Positions 43,936 to 53,077 of a stretch of 64,000 nucleotides of DNA are shown here, piece by piece. This DNA is from Limnohabitans sp. B9-3 (GTDB lineage: Bacteria > Pseudomonadota > Gammaproteobacteria > Burkholderiales > Burkholderiaceae_C). Where the stretch lies: positions 239,643 to 303,642 of the forward strand of contig NZ_NESI01000004.1 in assembly GCF_002778325.1 (NCBI RefSeq), written 5' to 3'. Position 1 is the stretch's first letter. The number at the start of each line of letters is the position of its first letter. Under the pieces are notes generated by a model that saw only the letters and a program-made list of their open reading frames with translations, was not told the origin of the DNA and made no database searches. A program made the translations under genes and the position numbers.

Positions 43936-45174
43936 ATGAGCGCTGATTATTCTGCCCCTTCCGCAGGGCCATTAGCTGGTGTGAAGATTCTCGATTTGAC
44001 CTCTGTGGTGATGGGACCTTTTGCAACCCAGATCCTTGCTCAATTGGGCGCTGAGGTAATCAAGTTGGAGACCCCGGAAGGTGACAACATGCGCCACGTC
44101 GGACCCATGGCTAATCCCGGAATGGGCCATATCTTCTTGAATGCCAACGCAGGTAAAAGAAGTATCGTCTTAGATCTCAAAAATCCAGATGGCTGTGAGG
44201 CCGCCTTAAAAATTGCTGAGGGGTGTGATGTATTCGTTAGCAACGTACGCCCGCAGGCATTAATGCGTTTGGGTCTTGACTATGAATCGATGCGCCAGCG
44301 CAATCCACGCATCATCCATGTCAGTTGCTGCGGATTTGACCAAGACGGACCCGATGCTGCCCGCCCCGCCTACGATGATCTGATTCAGGGTGCAACGGGG
44401 GTGCCATGGCTCATGAAGCAATACGGAGTGCCTGAGCCCGGCTATGCCCCAACCACACTGGCTGATCGCGTGACTGGCTTGCACACGGTCTACGCCGTCA
44501 CCGCGGCCCTGTATGCCCGCAGCCAATCTGGCTTAGGTCAGTCCGTGGTAGTGCCTATGTTCGAGTCCATGGCCCAATTTATTTTGGGCGATCACATGGC
44601 GGGCCTGACCTTTGAGCCGCCCCTAGGCAAGGCCGGTTACGCCCGCCTAATCACGCCCAACCGCAAACCTTACGTGACCAGCGACGGTATGTTGTGCGTC
44701 TTAATTTACAACGACAAACATTGGAAAAGCTTCTTTGAAGCCATCGGCGAGTCGAAGGGTTTGGGAACTGATCCACGCTTTGTTACACACAGCGCGCGCG
44801 CAGCCAACATCGATGAGGTTTATGCCGAAGTCGCCCGCATCCTGCGCACACGCACCACCGCGCAATGGCGCACATTGTTAGATGCGGCAGACGTGCCGAA
44901 CATGCCAATGAATAGCCCCGAAGATCTGCTTGTCAACCCTCAGTTGCGAGCCACTGGATTTGTGAGCAACACCCTTCATCCGACGGAAGGACCCTTACAC
45001 AGCCTTGCGCACCCGACCAAGTGGTCGGGTACCCCGCCAGCGCAAAGCTTTTCTCCCGCGCCAAGACTTGGTGAGCACACACGGCAACTCCTAAAAGAAG
45101 CCGGCTACGCCCCAGAAATTATCGAGTCCCTGATTCAACAGGGTGCTTGCCGAACTGCTTCAAAAATGGACTAA
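43936..45174 (+). CDS. CaiB/BaiF family III CoA-transferase
   Basis: 412-residue class III CoA transferase that moves CoA between acids via aspartyl-CoA. The N-terminal GVKILDLTSVVMGPFATQIL, QLGAEVIKLETPEGDNMR and the RSIVLDLKNPDG strand are standard, and the catalytic aspartate is in AYDDLIQGATG. The second half has LGQSVVVPMFESMAQF. Together with the acyl-CoA dehydrogenase downstream it would activate the imported acid without ATP. Donor CoA (for example succinyl-CoA) and substrate are not determined. Confidence 0.9.
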   Translation: MSADYSAPSAGPLAGVKILDLTSVVMGPFATQILAQLGAEVIKLETPEGDNMRHVGPMANPGMGHIFLNANAGKRSIVLDLKNPDGCEAALKIAEGCDVFVSNVRPQALMRLGLDYESMRQRNPRIIHVSCCGFDQDGPDAARPAYDDLIQGATGVPWLMKQYGVPEPGYAPTTLADRVTGLHTVYAVTAALYARSQSGLGQSVVVPMFESMAQFILGDHMAGLTFEPPLGKAGYARLITPNRKPYVTSDGMLCVLIYNDKHWKSFFEAIGESKGLGTDPRFVTHSARAANIDEVYAEVARILRTRTTAQWRTLLDAADVPNMPMNSPEDLLVNPQLRATGFVSNTLHPTEGPLHSLAHPTKWSGTPPAQSFSPAPRLGEHTRQLLKEAGYAPEIIESLIQQGACRTASKMD

Positions 45175-45178
45175 CAAA

Positions 45179-45589
45179 ATGCAAAAGAGTTACCTGGTTC
45201 GAACCGCAGATGTCCCTGCTTATCAACCCGCCAATCACCACCACACCAGCAACCAACGATTGATAGGTCCTGAAACCGTGGGAGCACAGCAGATGGAAAT
45301 GCTGCTTGGGACACTGCACAGAGGTGGGGGTGCCCTGCCCCATGCACACCCTGGTATTGAGCAGGCCTGCTACCTCCTTGAAGGAACAGCCCATGTCGAA
45401 GTGGCTGGTCAGTCCTTTGAAATGGTGCCAGGCGATACCTGTTTCTTTCCTGCTGACAAGATGCACGTTTTCACAGTTACCAGTGAAACTCCGGTGAAGT
45501 TGCTTGTTTTTTACAGCCCGCCATACGGTGAATCGCCAGATAAAGTAGTTCGTCCTGCAAGCGCCATATCAAACAGTGCCGACCAATGA
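45179..45589 (+). CDS. Cupin-domain protein
   Basis: 136-residue single cupin. Motif 1 is ALPHAHPGIEQACYLLEGTA with two histidines and a glutamate, and motif 2 GDTCFFPADKMHVFTV with the last histidine, so the metal-binding set is complete. The ATG at 45179 follows the CoA-transferase stop by four bases, and its own end overlaps the ATG of the acyl-CoA dehydrogenase (ATGA). It could be a small dioxygenase, isomerase or ligand-binding protein in the pathway; sequence alone does not tell. Confidence 0.85.
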   Translation: MQKSYLVRTADVPAYQPANHHHTSNQRLIGPETVGAQQMEMLLGTLHRGGGALPHAHPGIEQACYLLEGTAHVEVAGQSFEMVPGDTCFFPADKMHVFTVTSETPVKLLVFYSPPYGESPDKVVRPASAISNSADQ

Positions 45590-46749
45590 ACTTTGCGTTA
45601 TCCCCTGACCAAGAACAGATTCGCGATGCCATTGAGCGGGTCTGTGCGCCCTTTGATGCCGACTACTGGTTGCGCAAAGACCAAGAAGGCGGCTTTCCAC
45701 ATGAATTTCACCAAGCGTTAGCAGCATCCGGATGGTTGGGTATCGCGATGCCCGAAGCTTATGGTGGTGCGGGCCTCGGCATCAGCGAAGCCGCTTTGAT
45801 GATGCACACGATTTCTGCGACAGGCGCAGGCTTATCAGGCGCATCTGCGGTGCACATGAACATATTTGGACTGCATCCTGTCGTAGTCTTCGGAAATGAA
45901 ACGCAAAAAAAGCGCTGGCTGCCCCCGCTCATTGCGGGGACTGACCGGGCATGCTTCGCGGTAACGGAACCAAACACCGGGCTGAACACCTTGAAGCTGA
46001 AAACCTTCGCGGCGCGTGAAGGCGACCACTATGTGGTGCATGGCCAAAAGGTGTGGATCAGTACCGCCCTAGTGGCCAATAAGATGTTGCTATTGGCACG
46101 CACAACCCCCATAGAAAACTGCAAGGGCACAGAAGGATTGAGCCTTTTTTATACCGATCTGGACCGCAGCAAAGTTGAAGTCCGTGAAATTGAAAAGATG
46201 GGGCGTAAATGCGTAGATTCCAACCAGGTCTTCATCGACGGTCTTCACATCCCTGTTGAAGATCGCATAGGTGAAGAAGGTCAGGGCTTTAGCTACATCT
46301 TGCATGGGCTGAATCCAGAACGTATTTTGATCGCGAGTGAAGCCGTTGGTCTGGGTCGTGCGGCATTGAAACGGGCTGCAGGCTACGCCAACGAGCGCGA
46401 AGTTTTTGGTCGAACTATTGGTCAGAACCAAAGCATTCAGCACCCGCTGGCTAAATCGTGGATGGAGCTTGAGGCAGCAGATTTAATGGTTCATAAAGCC
46501 GCATGGTTGTATGACCAGAATTTGCCATGCGCCGCTGAAGCCAACAGCGCCAAGTACCTTGCGGCAGAAGCCTGCTACCACGCCTGTGAAAACGCCATCT
46601 TCACGCATGGTGGCATGGGCTACGCCAAGGAATATCACGTCGAGCGCTATTTGCGCGAGTCTTGGATACCTCGCTTGGCGCCGGTGAGCCCTCAACTCAT
46701 CTTGTGCTTCATTGCCGAAAAAGTGCTCGGCCTGCCCAAATCTTATTGA
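45586..46749 (+). CDS. Acyl-CoA dehydrogenase
   Basis: 387-residue FAD-dependent acyl-CoA dehydrogenase, alpha,beta-desaturating an acyl-CoA and passing electrons to ETF. Visible are IAMPEAYGGAGLGISEAALM, the flavin-binding ACFAVTEPNTGLN and VHGQKVWISTA, EREVFGRTIGQNQSIQHPLA and the C-terminal HGGMGYAKEYHVERYLRES. It overlaps the cupin by four bases. Last gene of the LysR-linked operon. The set (receptor, CoA transferase, cupin, dehydrogenase) suggests beta-oxidation-like breakdown of a branched or cyclic acid. Confidence 0.92.
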   Translation: MNFALSPDQEQIRDAIERVCAPFDADYWLRKDQEGGFPHEFHQALAASGWLGIAMPEAYGGAGLGISEAALMMHTISATGAGLSGASAVHMNIFGLHPVVVFGNETQKKRWLPPLIAGTDRACFAVTEPNTGLNTLKLKTFAAREGDHYVVHGQKVWISTALVANKMLLLARTTPIENCKGTEGLSLFYTDLDRSKVEVREIEKMGRKCVDSNQVFIDGLHIPVEDRIGEEGQGFSYILHGLNPERILIASEAVGLGRAALKRAAGYANEREVFGRTIGQNQSIQHPLAKSWMELEAADLMVHKAAWLYDQNLPCAAEANSAKYLAAEACYHACENAIFTHGGMGYAKEYHVERYLRESWIPRLAPVSPQLILCFIAEKVLGLPKSY

Positions 46750-46897
46750 ATTTAATTAAACCCATCGGATACCAAAAAACCAGGGCGATTCAGAACCATT
46801 GAAGCACTCAGCGGACTCCCTCAAATAATTCCCAGTTCACCACCCGATCCCTCATTCCAAGGAAAAAAATGAGCCAACTTAGATGGGGTTTCCACTA

Positions 46898-46911
46898 GTT
46901 GATATGTCAAC
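46898..46911. promoter_or_regulatory. Inverted repeat overlapping -35 box, candidate MarR operator
   Basis: GTTGA-TATG-TCAAC covers the -35 element of the promoter below. MarR-family sites commonly have this 12–16-bp TTGA…TCAA form. A MarR regulator is encoded inside the operon at 53078–53653, so autoregulated derepression by the aromatic substrate is plausible. Confidence 0.5.
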
Positions 46912-46926
46912 CACTTTTCCTATTAT
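46899..46926 (+). promoter_or_regulatory. Promoter of the Liv–P450 operon
   Basis: TTGATA (46899–46904), 16-base spacer, TATTAT (46921–46926): five of six matches in both boxes, 50 bases before the substrate-binding protein gene. An AGGAGA ribosome site precedes the ATG at 46976. Confidence 0.6.
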
Positions 46927-46975
46927 TGGATTTGCTTCGCCATCCAGAGCGTAAGCCCCATCCCAGGAGACAAAC

Positions 46976-48142
46976 ATGCGTTTTCAATGGAAGTTGGTCG
47001 GCACTCTCGCTGCCGTATTTGCAATGAGCAGCGTCACTGCTCAAACCGTCAAAGTCGGCATCATTGCCCCTTTCTCAGGCCCCTTCGCCCATTACGGCAC
47101 GCTCTTCAAAGCAGGCGCCGAATCCTATGTCGCGCAGCAAGGCGGTAAGCTTGCCGGAAAGGAAATCGAATTTATCTATAGAGACGAAGGTGGCCCTAAC
47201 CCTGCCAATACGCGGACCTTGGCGCAAGAGTTGGTGATCAAGGACAAGGTCGACTACATCGGCGGCGTTGTGTTTTCACCCAACGCATTCGCTGTGGCAC
47301 CGGTGATACAGGAATCGAAAACACCGTTCGTCGTTTTTAACGCTGCGACCTCTGACATCACCACCAAGAGCGATTACTACGTGCGCACTAGTTACACGCT
47401 CTGGCAGGTAACTGTTCCGCTGGCGCAGCATGCAGCCAAGAAGGGCATTAAGAAAGTGGTTACGGCTGTCTCCGATTACGCGCCGGGTGTGGACGCCGAG
47501 AATGCTTTCAAGGCCGAATTCGCCAAGCAGGGTGGACAAGTTGTGGAAAGCATCCGCATGCCAGTCCGCACCACCGACTTTGCCCCATTTGCACAGCGCA
47601 TCAAGGCCAGTGGCGCACAAGCCGTCTATGTGTTTCTGCCTGGAGGTCCACCCAACCTAGGCTTTGTAAAAGCCTACAACGAGAACGGTCTCAAGGCTGC
47701 CGGTGTTGAATTCCTAGGCACCGCTGAGACCGATGAATTCGACTTGCAGAAGTTTGGCGACTCTGCGCTGGGCCTGACGACCGCCTTCCATTACAGCGCT
47801 GCGCATGACTCAGCGGCCAACAAGACCTTCGCTGCGGCTGTCGCAAAGGTCAACAAAGAGGCCGTGCTCAACTACGCCACCGTTGGTGCGTGGGACGGCA
47901 TGGCTGTCATTCACAAGATGATTGAAGCCACTGGTGGCCAGAGAGATGGCGACAAGGCCATGGCTGCGATCAAGGGTCACAAATGGGAGAGCCCACGAGG
48001 CCCTGTGAGCATCGACCCCACCACGCGTCATATCACTCAAAACGTTTACTTGCGTAACGTCGAAAAGGCTGCGGGTGGAATACTGGTCAACAAAGAAGTG
48101 CAGAACTTCGGTCCGCAAGTGGACCACGGCTTGGCCAAGTAA
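46976..48142 (+). CDS. ABC-transporter substrate-binding protein (LivK-like)
   Basis: 388-residue periplasmic type I binding protein with signal peptide (cleavage near VTAQT), the N-terminal VKVGIIAPFSGPFAHYGTLF strand and a central VYVFLPGGPPNLGFVKAYNE. The branched-chain amino-acid receptor family includes many proteins that bind aromatic acids. It heads an operon with complete permease and ATPase genes and then P450 genes, so the ligand is more probably an aromatic acid than leucine. That is inference from context. Confidence 0.9.
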   Translation: MRFQWKLVGTLAAVFAMSSVTAQTVKVGIIAPFSGPFAHYGTLFKAGAESYVAQQGGKLAGKEIEFIYRDEGGPNPANTRTLAQELVIKDKVDYIGGVVFSPNAFAVAPVIQESKTPFVVFNAATSDITTKSDYYVRTSYTLWQVTVPLAQHAAKKGIKKVVTAVSDYAPGVDAENAFKAEFAKQGGQVVESIRMPVRTTDFAPFAQRIKASGAQAVYVFLPGGPPNLGFVKAYNENGLKAAGVEFLGTAETDEFDLQKFGDSALGLTTAFHYSAAHDSAANKTFAAAVAKVNKEAVLNYATVGAWDGMAVIHKMIEATGGQRDGDKAMAAIKGHKWESPRGPVSIDPTTRHITQNVYLRNVEKAAGGILVNKEVQNFGPQVDHGLAK

Positions 48143-48163
48143 GCACGAGGCTAGGACCACAGC

Positions 48164-49030
48164 GTGACATTGCTTGCTAACATCCTGATCGACGGGATCG
48201 CCTACGGCATGGTGTTGTTCATCATTGCTGTGGGCCTATCGGTCACGCTGGGTCTCATGCGATTCGTGAACCTTGCCCATGGCGCCTTTGCAATGACCGG
48301 CGGCTATCTTGCCGCTTGGCTGGTTCGTGAACAGGGTCTGTCGTTTTACGTGGGTGCCCCTCTGGCAGTTCTGGCCACCGGCTTTTTAGGCGCACTGCTG
48401 GAGGTGACGGTACTGCGTCGTTTGTACCGCCGCACCGAATTACAGCAGGTGCTGTTCACCATTGGTCTAACCTTCCTCTTTGTGGCAACGGCGAATTTGT
48501 TAGCCGGACCCGAGGTGCAGCTGATCCCTCTGCCACCAGCCCTGTCGCAAGCGGTGGACTTGGGCATCCGCACCTTACCTGCACAACGCTTACTCGTGAT
48601 TGCCAGTGGTTTACTGATTGTGCTGGCCGCATTCTGGGTGCTCAACACATCTCGTTTTGGTGTGTGGTTGCGCGCAACCGTCGACAACACAGCGGCGGCC
48701 TCTGCGCTGGGTATTCCCGTGCAATTGGTCTATGTCACCACTTTCGCGGTTGGCGCGGCGTTGGCCGGCTTGGGTGGAATTCTGGGTGCAGAACTCATGC
48801 CGCTGGAGCCCTACTACCCCATCAAATATCTCGTATTGGTGTTGGTGGTCGTGGCTGTAGGGGGCATGGGGAGCATCGCAGGCTCTTTGGCTGCTTCGCT
48901 GACACTGGGCATCATCGACACCGCAAGCAAGTACCTTGCATCTGACTGGGGCTCGTTATTCTTTTTCCTAGCTATGGCACTTTTGCTGGCGTGGCGGCCG
49001 CACGGGTTATTGATGGCGAGAAAGGGCTGA
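48164..49030 (+). CDS. ABC-transporter permease (LivH-like)
   Basis: 288-residue inner-membrane permease with about eight helices. Hallmarks are GIAYGMVLFIIAVGLSVTLG, LMRFVNLAHGAFAMTGGYLA at the N-terminus and ALAGLGGILGAELMPLEPYY before the conserved VVAVGGMGSIAGSLAASLTLG loop that contacts the ATPase. It begins 21 bases after the binding protein (start GTG) and ends four bases before livM. It forms the heterodimeric channel with the next protein. Confidence 0.92.
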   Translation: MTLLANILIDGIAYGMVLFIIAVGLSVTLGLMRFVNLAHGAFAMTGGYLAAWLVREQGLSFYVGAPLAVLATGFLGALLEVTVLRRLYRRTELQQVLFTIGLTFLFVATANLLAGPEVQLIPLPPALSQAVDLGIRTLPAQRLLVIASGLLIVLAAFWVLNTSRFGVWLRATVDNTAAASALGIPVQLVYVTTFAVGAALAGLGGILGAELMPLEPYYPIKYLVLVLVVVAVGGMGSIAGSLAASLTLGIIDTASKYLASDWGSLFFFLAMALLLAWRPHGLLMARKG

Positions 49031-49034
49031 AGTG

Positions 49035-49988
49035 ATGAAACGATCTTTGCCCTACCTCTTTCTCTTAGCTCTGGCCGCATTGATTTTTTTCGTGTTCCCA
49101 GACCAACTGCCGCTGGCCGCGCGCATTGCCACCATGGCTATCTTCGTGATGTCGCTGGACCTGGTGGTGGGATACGGCGGGCTTGCAACGCTGGGTCATT
49201 CGGCCTTGTTTGGCATCGGCGCATACGCTTCAGGAATTCTTGCCATGCACCTCACCGGCAATCCGCTCATTGGCCTGCTGGCGGGAGCGTTGGCCGGCAC
49301 ATTGATGGCTTTTCTCTCAGGATTGTTCCTGTTGCGCTACGAAGGTCTCACCTTTCTAATGCTCACTGTTGCCGTTGGCCAAATTGCACAAAACGGAGCT
49401 AGCAAACTCCGCAATTGGACAGGGGGGGAAGACGGCCTGACTGGATTCGAAGTACAGAAATTGTTGGGCATCTGGTCGTTCGACCTTTACGGTAGGGTGG
49501 CTTTCATCTATTGCTTCGTCGTGATGCTGGGCTGCCTTTTGGCTATGCGACGGCTCATGGGTTCACCGTTTGGTTTGTCAGTAGTGGGCATTCAACAGAA
49601 CCGGCTTCGCACGGCGGCCATAGGGGGCTCGGTTCGGGGACAGCTACTCAAACTCTATACGCTGGCGGGCACATTCGCGGGTATTGGCGGCGCGCTCAAT
49701 GCACAGGTCAACCAAATCGTGGGGCTAGACACCCTAAGTTTTGAGCTTTCTGCAGAAGCACTGGTGATGCTGGTGTTGGGTGGCGCCGGCAATCTGTTTG
49801 GTGCCATTGGCGGTACGGCGGCCTTCATGCTGATCCACCACACCGCATCCTCCATCAATCCTTATCACTGGCTCTTCATCATCGGCGGTCTGCTGGTGTT
49901 TGTTGTCTTAGTGCCGAGAGCACGCCTGTTCGAAGCCTTAAGACGCCGCTTGACAAGCGTATTAGCACCGCAAAGGGAGCTTGCATGA
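49035..49988 (+). CDS. ABC-transporter permease (LivM-like)
   Basis: 317-residue partner permease with about ten hydrophobic helices, including FVMSLDLVVGYGGLATLGHS and GIGAYASGILAMHL (the LivM N-terminal signature) and LVMLVLGGAGNLFGAIGGTA as the ATPase-contact loop. The ATG at 49035 is preferred to the GTG just before it. Its last four bases overlap the livG ATG (ATGA), giving tight coupling. It is shorter than E. coli LivM, as usual outside enterics. Confidence 0.92.
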   Translation: MKRSLPYLFLLALAALIFFVFPDQLPLAARIATMAIFVMSLDLVVGYGGLATLGHSALFGIGAYASGILAMHLTGNPLIGLLAGALAGTLMAFLSGLFLLRYEGLTFLMLTVAVGQIAQNGASKLRNWTGGEDGLTGFEVQKLLGIWSFDLYGRVAFIYCFVVMLGCLLAMRRLMGSPFGLSVVGIQQNRLRTAAIGGSVRGQLLKLYTLAGTFAGIGGALNAQVNQIVGLDTLSFELSAEALVMLVLGGAGNLFGAIGGTAAFMLIHHTASSINPYHWLFIIGGLLVFVVLVPRARLFEALRRRLTSVLAPQRELA

Positions 49989-50737
49989 GCTCACAACCTC
50001 TGCTGGACGTGCGCCAGTTGCACAAATCTTTTGGCGGATTAAATGTCACGCGGGACGTTTCGTTTGCGTTGCACCCGGGCAACCGGGTAGGACTGATTGG
50101 CCCCAATGGCGCAGGAAAAACAACGCTGATCAACCTCATCACAGGTGTGCTCGCCCCCAGCCAAGGGAGTGTCTGGCTGAAGGGTGAAGACGTATCACAT
50201 CTGCCGCAACCCAAACGCGTGAAGCTAGGTTTGGCGCGTACTTTTCAGATCACACAGCTCGCGCCAGAGCTCCCAATTCATCGCCAAGTTGAGCTGGCCA
50301 TTCATCAGCGTGAAGGAACAGTCAACCAGATGTTTCGTGCACTGGACAGCTTCCATGCCGTGCGCGATGAGGCCTCGCAGATCCTCCAGACCCTGAAGCT
50401 AGAAAATCTGGCTCGACGCAGCCCGATTGAATTGGCTTACGGTGAACAACGCTTGGTTGAAATTGCTCTGGCTATGGCGCTCAAACCTTTGGTGCTGCTT
50501 CTTGACGAGCCCATGGCTGGCGTACCCAGTGGGGAACGTCAGGTGGTGCTGGATGCACTCGATACGCTGCCCAGCAACTTAGCCATCTTGATGATTGAGC
50601 ATGACATGGACCTAGTTTTCAACTTCGCCGACCGCATGCTCGTGCTGGCCGAAGGTGCGTTGCTGGCAGACGGCAAACCAGAAGACATACGCCGTCACCC
50701 TGCGGTTCGTATCGCCTACTTGGGTGCGGAGGCCTGA
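49985..50737 (+). CDS. ABC-transporter ATP-binding protein (LivG-like)
   Basis: 250-residue ATPase with Walker A GLIGPNGAGKTTLINLITG, Q-loop LARTFQITQLAPELP, signature motif region ELAYGEQRLVEIALAMALKP (YGEQR in place of SGGQ), Walker B LVLLLDEPMAGV and switch histidine IMIEHDMDLVFNFADR. The degenerate signature motif is common in LivG. It starts inside the livM stop and is followed four bases later by livF. Confidence 0.92.
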   Translation: MSSQPLLDVRQLHKSFGGLNVTRDVSFALHPGNRVGLIGPNGAGKTTLINLITGVLAPSQGSVWLKGEDVSHLPQPKRVKLGLARTFQITQLAPELPIHRQVELAIHQREGTVNQMFRALDSFHAVRDEASQILQTLKLENLARRSPIELAYGEQRLVEIALAMALKPLVLLLDEPMAGVPSGERQVVLDALDTLPSNLAILMIEHDMDLVFNFADRMLVLAEGALLADGKPEDIRRHPAVRIAYLGAEA

Positions 50738-50741
50738 GCGC

Positions 50742-51455
50742 ATGACCGAATTACTGCACATCGAAAATCTCACGGCCGGCTATGGCGCGATCCAGGTACT
50801 GCAAAGTATCAACCTGTCGCTCACCTCCGGCGGCCGACTGGCACTGATCGGCCGCAACGGCGTGGGCAAAACCACACTCCTCAAAGCGGTGATGGGATTG
50901 GCCGATATGAAAGGTGGCCAGATAAAGCTAGACGGCCTGGACATCTCAAAATGGTCTGTCCGCGAGCGCGCAAATGCAGGCATTGGTTATGTGCCGCAGA
51001 CACGCGACATTTTTCCTTCGCTAACCGTCGAGGAGAACTTGCTTGCAGGACTCAAGGGCCGCCCACGCAGCGCGCTCGAAGAAGCCTACGCACTCTTTCC
51101 ACGCTTGGCAGAGCGGCGCAACAATGGCGGTCAGCAACTCTCTGGGGGCGAGCAGCAAATGCTCAGCGTCGCCCGAACTTTGCTTGGCCAACCAAGGCTG
51201 CTGCTGCTTGACGAGCCACTCGAGGGGCTCGCTCCCATCATCTGCATCGAACTCATGCGTGCCTTTGAGCTCCTCGCGCAGGAGACTGGGGTGGCCGTTC
51301 TGTTGGTTGAGCAAAAGGTCGAGAACGCCCTGAGATTTGCACCACGGGCGATGGTGCTTGAACGGGGCGAAGTGGTACACGAGAGCGATAGTGCTGCCCT
51401 CACCCTACGCAAGGACCTGCTGGAGCGCTTCGTTGGCGTGGCAGGCGCGCACTGA
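50742..51455 (+). CDS. ABC-transporter ATP-binding protein (LivF-like)
   Basis: 237-residue second ATPase. The ATG at 50742 gives the expected MTELLHIENLTAGYGAIQVL start. Walker A LIGRNGVGKTTLLKAVMG, Q-loop GYVPQTRDIFPSLTVEENLL, signature QQLSGGEQQMLSVARTLLG, Walker B LLLLDEPLEGLAP and the switch region VAVLLVEQKVENAL are complete. It completes the importer, and the P450 gene follows after 22 bases with a strong AGGAGG ribosome site. Confidence 0.93.
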   Translation: MTELLHIENLTAGYGAIQVLQSINLSLTSGGRLALIGRNGVGKTTLLKAVMGLADMKGGQIKLDGLDISKWSVRERANAGIGYVPQTRDIFPSLTVEENLLAGLKGRPRSALEEAYALFPRLAERRNNGGQQLSGGEQQMLSVARTLLGQPRLLLLDEPLEGLAPIICIELMRAFELLAQETGVAVLLVEQKVENALRFAPRAMVLERGEVVHESDSAALTLRKDLLERFVGVAGAH

Positions 51456-51477
51456 AAACAACACAACAGGAGGTTCA

Positions 51478-52716
51478 ATGAACACAGTTAATCTTTCTCC
51501 AGCCATGAAAGCCTCACCCCCTGGTGTACCTGTGGTCGATATCGACCCCTACTGCGATGCTTTTTTGAATGACCCTTATGCTGCGCACCGCCAGCTGCGC
51601 GAAGCTGGGCCAGTAGCCTGGATTCCAGCTTACGGCATTTATGCCTGCGCACGTCACGAGTCCGTCCACGCCGTCTTCAACGACCACGGCACTTTTATCT
51701 CAGGCGCAGGGGTTGGGTTGGCAAACTTCAATAAGGAAACCCCTTTTCGACCGAAGAGTCTTATTTTGGAGGCGGACCCTCCCTCGCACACCACGGCTCG
51801 GAAGGTCCTTGCGCGAATCCTCTCGCCCAAAACAGTGATTCAGATCCGCGCAACTTTTACCACCGAAGCCGAGTTATTGGTAGATCGGTTGTTGGAACGG
51901 CAAGCAGCGGGCGAAGTCATTGATGCGGTGAAGGATCTCTCAGAGGTTTATCCGCTCAAAGTTTTCCCAGATGCTGTAGGTGTGGGCGAGGCCAATCGCG
52001 AGAACCTGCTGCTATACGGCAACATGATCTTCAACGCTTTTGGACCACGCAACGAGCGCCTGCAGAAGTCAGCTGAACTTGTGCAACCCGTTACCGCTTG
52101 GATCATGGCGCACTGCCAACGTGAAAACCTGCGACCAGGCGGTTTTGGCGATCTGATTTATCAAGCAGCAGACGCCGGGGAAATCACCCACGAAGAAGCA
52201 CCCCTGCTGGTGAGGTCATTCCTCTCTGCTGGCGTGGACACCACCGTGAATGGCATCAGCAACGCAATATTGTGCTTGGCGAACCATCCCGATGAATACG
52301 CCAAGTTGTGTGCTGACCACGCGTTGGCACGCCCCGCATTCGAAGAGTCCTTACGCTTTGAATCGGCGGTACAAACCTTCTTCCGAACCACATCGAAGGA
52401 CACCGAATTGTTTGGCGTGCAAATCCCCAAAGATAGCAAAGTCATAACCTTCCTCGCGGCAGCGAACCGAGACGAAAGGCAATGGCCCAACCCCGACAGC
52501 TTCGACATTCAGCGCCGCCCGACGGGCCATATGGCGTTTGGCTCCGGCATCCATGGCTGCGTGGGTCAGGTGGTGGCGCGGCTCGAAGGTGAGGTGGTGC
52601 TCACCGCACTGGCTCAACGGGTGTCACGCATTGAACTCATCGGTGCACCGCAACGTCGCCTGAACAACACGTTACGTGCAATGGCGTCAATGCCTGTGCG
52701 CCTAATTTCTAAATAA
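51478..52716 (+). CDS. Cytochrome P450, CYP199-like (putative aromatic O-demethylase)
   Basis: 412-residue soluble bacterial P450. The I-helix oxygen-activation motif is FLSAGVDTTVNGIS, the ExxR motif is FEESLRFES, and the heme-thiolate loop is MAFGSGIHGCVGQVVARLEG with the cysteine ligand. The overall sequence resembles CYP199A enzymes, which oxidise para-substituted benzoates such as 4-methoxybenzoate; I am not certain of the subfamily. Its neighbours fit O-demethylation: its own ferredoxin and reductase, an acid importer, and formaldehyde-oxidising genes on the opposite strand. The start is ATG 51478 with AGGAGG six bases upstream. Expected products: a phenolic acid and formaldehyde. Confidence 0.88.
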   Translation: MNTVNLSPAMKASPPGVPVVDIDPYCDAFLNDPYAAHRQLREAGPVAWIPAYGIYACARHESVHAVFNDHGTFISGAGVGLANFNKETPFRPKSLILEADPPSHTTARKVLARILSPKTVIQIRATFTTEAELLVDRLLERQAAGEVIDAVKDLSEVYPLKVFPDAVGVGEANRENLLLYGNMIFNAFGPRNERLQKSAELVQPVTAWIMAHCQRENLRPGGFGDLIYQAADAGEITHEEAPLLVRSFLSAGVDTTVNGISNAILCLANHPDEYAKLCADHALARPAFEESLRFESAVQTFFRTTSKDTELFGVQIPKDSKVITFLAAANRDERQWPNPDSFDIQRRPTGHMAFGSGIHGCVGQVVARLEGEVVLTALAQRVSRIELIGAPQRRLNNTLRAMASMPVRLISK

Positions 52717-52727
52717 AAGGACAAGTC

Positions 52728-53048
52728 ATGGTGAACGTGATCTTGATCGATGCCAGTGGCCTCAGTCGAACGCTGCCGGTAAACGAGGGCCAGAGCCTCA
52801 TGCAAGCTGCGGTGTCGGCTGGTGTTCGTGGCATCGTGGGTGAGTGCGGCGGGTCTGCGATGTGTGCGACGTGCCATGTGTATGTGGATGAGGCGTTTTC
52901 CTCCCAAATTCCAACGCCTCTAGAGACTGAATTAGAGATGTTGGAATGCACCGTCAGCGAGCGGCTCCCCAACAGCCGGTTGGCTTGCCAGATCAAAATA
53001 TCGTCCGCGCACGAGGGCTTGGTGGTGCGCCTACCTGAACAGCAATAA
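52728..53048 (+). CDS. [2Fe-2S] ferredoxin (adrenodoxin/putidaredoxin type)
   Basis: 106-residue ferredoxin with cluster cysteines in GECGGSAMCATCHVYV (C-x5-C-x2-C) and the fourth in SRLACQIKI, the spacing of P450-reducing ferredoxins. It lies 11 bases after the P450 and in the same operon as a matching reductase. It should shuttle single electrons from the reductase to the P450. It could also serve the Rieske oxygenase encoded nearby, which lacks its own reductase gene here. Confidence 0.92.
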   Translation: MVNVILIDASGLSRTLPVNEGQSLMQAAVSAGVRGIVGECGGSAMCATCHVYVDEAFSSQIPTPLETELEMLECTVSERLPNSRLACQIKISSAHEGLVVRLPEQQ

Positions 53049-53077
53049 TTAGTATTTTTAGCCGTACAGCCCCTCCC

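Noticed and set aside
46976..51455. Assignment of the Liv-type genes as a leucine/isoleucine/valine transporter
   Set aside because: Family membership alone does not give amino-acid specificity, and the operon context is aromatic catabolism, so symbols livKHMGF were not assigned.
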